A DNA stretch of 64,000 nucleotides from assembly GCF_000192435.1 (NCBI RefSeq), contig NZ_AEUD01000003.1:62001-126000 (forward strand). The letters run 5' to 3'. The notes under the pieces were generated by a model that saw only the letters and a program-made list of their open reading frames with translations, searched no databases and was not told the origin of the DNA. The translations under genes and the position numbers were made by a program. Positions 63,500 through 64,000 of the stretch are shown here, piece by piece. This DNA is from Gordonia neofelifaecis NRRL B-59395. Its GTDB lineage: Bacteria > Actinomycetota > Actinomycetes > Mycobacteriales > Mycobacteriaceae. The number at the start of each line of letters is the position of its first letter. Position 1 is the first letter of the stretch.

Positions 63500-64000
63500 A
63501 TGCCGCCGGTCGCGAGCTTGCCGCCGTCGACGCGGATGGTCTCGCCGGTGATCCAGGACGCGGCGTCGCTGACGAGGAAGGCGACCGTCTCGGCGATGTC
63601 CTCCGGTGCGCCGACCCGCTTCATCGGGTAGGTCTGGGCGGCGGCGTCCTCGCCGGCGGCCAGGAGGACGTCGGCGAACTTGGTCTTGACCAGACCGGGT
63701 GCCACCGCGTTCACCCGAATCGCGGGGCCGAGCTGCCAGGCGAGCTCTTCGGTGAGGTGGATGAGGGCCGCCTTCGATGCGCCGTAAGCGGCGATCAGAC
63801 CGGTCGGGCGGAGGCCCGCGATGGAGGCGATGTTGACGACGGCACCGCCGGAGTCCTTCATCCCCGCCCGGTAGGCCTCCTGGATGTAGCCCAGCGCGGC
63901 GACGACGTTGGTGTCGAAGGTCTTGCGGACCGCACCGAGATCGGCGTCCATCAGCGGTCCGGCGGTCGGATTGATGCCGGTGTTGTTGATCAGGATGTCG
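63496..64000 (-). CDS. Short-chain dehydrogenase/reductase, C-terminal part (gene runs off the window)
   Basis: About 168 residues are visible; the frame is open through base 64000, so the ATG at 63951 is internal. NNTGINP with the NNxG motif, the catalytic Ser in VVNIASIAGLRPTG, YGASKAALIHLTEELA (YxxxK) and IRVNAVAPGLVKTKF show a classical SDR; ITGETIRVDGGKLATGGM ends it. The coenzyme-binding N-terminus lies outside. Substrate unknown. It is coupled to the cyclase gene by an ATGA overlap, which may link it to carotenoid metabolism. Confidence 0.92.
   Translation of the reverse strand, partial: DILINNTGINPTAGPLMDADLGAVRKTFDTNVVAALGYIQEAYRAGMKDSGGAVVNIASIAGLRPTGLIAAYGASKAALIHLTEELAWQLGPAIRVNAVAPGLVKTKFADVLLAAGEDAAAQTYPMKRVGAPEDIAETVAFLVSDAASWITGETIRVDGGKLATGGM

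Overview
The window is a high-GC, gene-dense stretch of core chromosome from an actinobacterium of the Mycobacteriales (mycolic-acid group). Gordonia or a close relative fits best. Evidence for this is an mIHF gene, WhiA, OpcA, MptB, a degenerate PriA, SufR/SufU/SufT, and a gene order that follows the M. tuberculosis Rv1388-Rv1466 segment (recalled from memory, not searched). The genus is an inference; the dispersed-type palindromic repeat at 31.3 kb also points that way. No tRNA, rRNA, CRISPR array, insertion sequence or prophage was seen.

Layout. 1-9.6 kb: end of a PhaC-like hydrolase gene, then mihF-gmk-rpoZ-coaBC-metK, priA-fmt-rsmB and rpe. 9.6-13.8 kb: riboflavin genes ribD, FMN riboswitch, ribE-ribBA-ribH and a PH-domain membrane protein. 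13.9-18.9 kb: uvrC-rapZ-yvcK-whiA. 19.0-25.4 kb: gap-pgk-tpiA, secG and ppc (lower glycolysis and anaplerosis). 25.4-31.3 kb: an accessory block with an ectoine-type ABC importer (ehuBCDA order, minus strand), a berberine-bridge-like FAD oxidase and a divergent GAF/LuxR regulator, ending in a palindrome plus three 30-bp tandem repeats. 31.5-38.0 kb: minus-strand pentose phosphate operon tkt-tal-zwf-opcA-pgl. 38.3-47.2 kb: heme O/A synthesis (ctaB, ctaA), two unknown membrane proteins, a quinone oxidoreductase, a small conserved protein, a two-gene ABC exporter and the mannosyltransferase gene mptB. 47.3-53.6 kb: complete sufR-B-D-C-S-U-T operon for Fe-S cluster assembly. 53.7-64 kb: mixed accessory genes: secreted histidine phosphatase, XRE-cupin regulator, thioredoxin-reductase-like flavoprotein, DHA2-type exporter, FAD dehydrogenase, thioredoxin, two tandem paralogous lipoproteins, a CrtL-type lycopene cyclase and a truncated SDR gene.

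How it works together. Most operons are tightly coupled, with stop/start overlaps of ATGA, GTGA or TGATG type. Many transcription-unit heads carry a TANNNT -10 hexamer 6-8 nt before the start codon with no Shine-Dalgarno, which indicates leaderless mRNAs; this was used to choose several starts. The most interesting non-coding items are the FMN riboswitch with a visible Shine-Dalgarno sequestor, a two-stem palindrome of about 72 nt between metK and priA, a long hairpin laid over the secG promoter, the SufR-type operator, and the repeat cluster after the LuxR gene. I saw nothing that is convincingly a wholly new system. The best leads for novelty are the repeat cluster, the FAD-oxidase/LuxR pair and the tandem lipoproteins.
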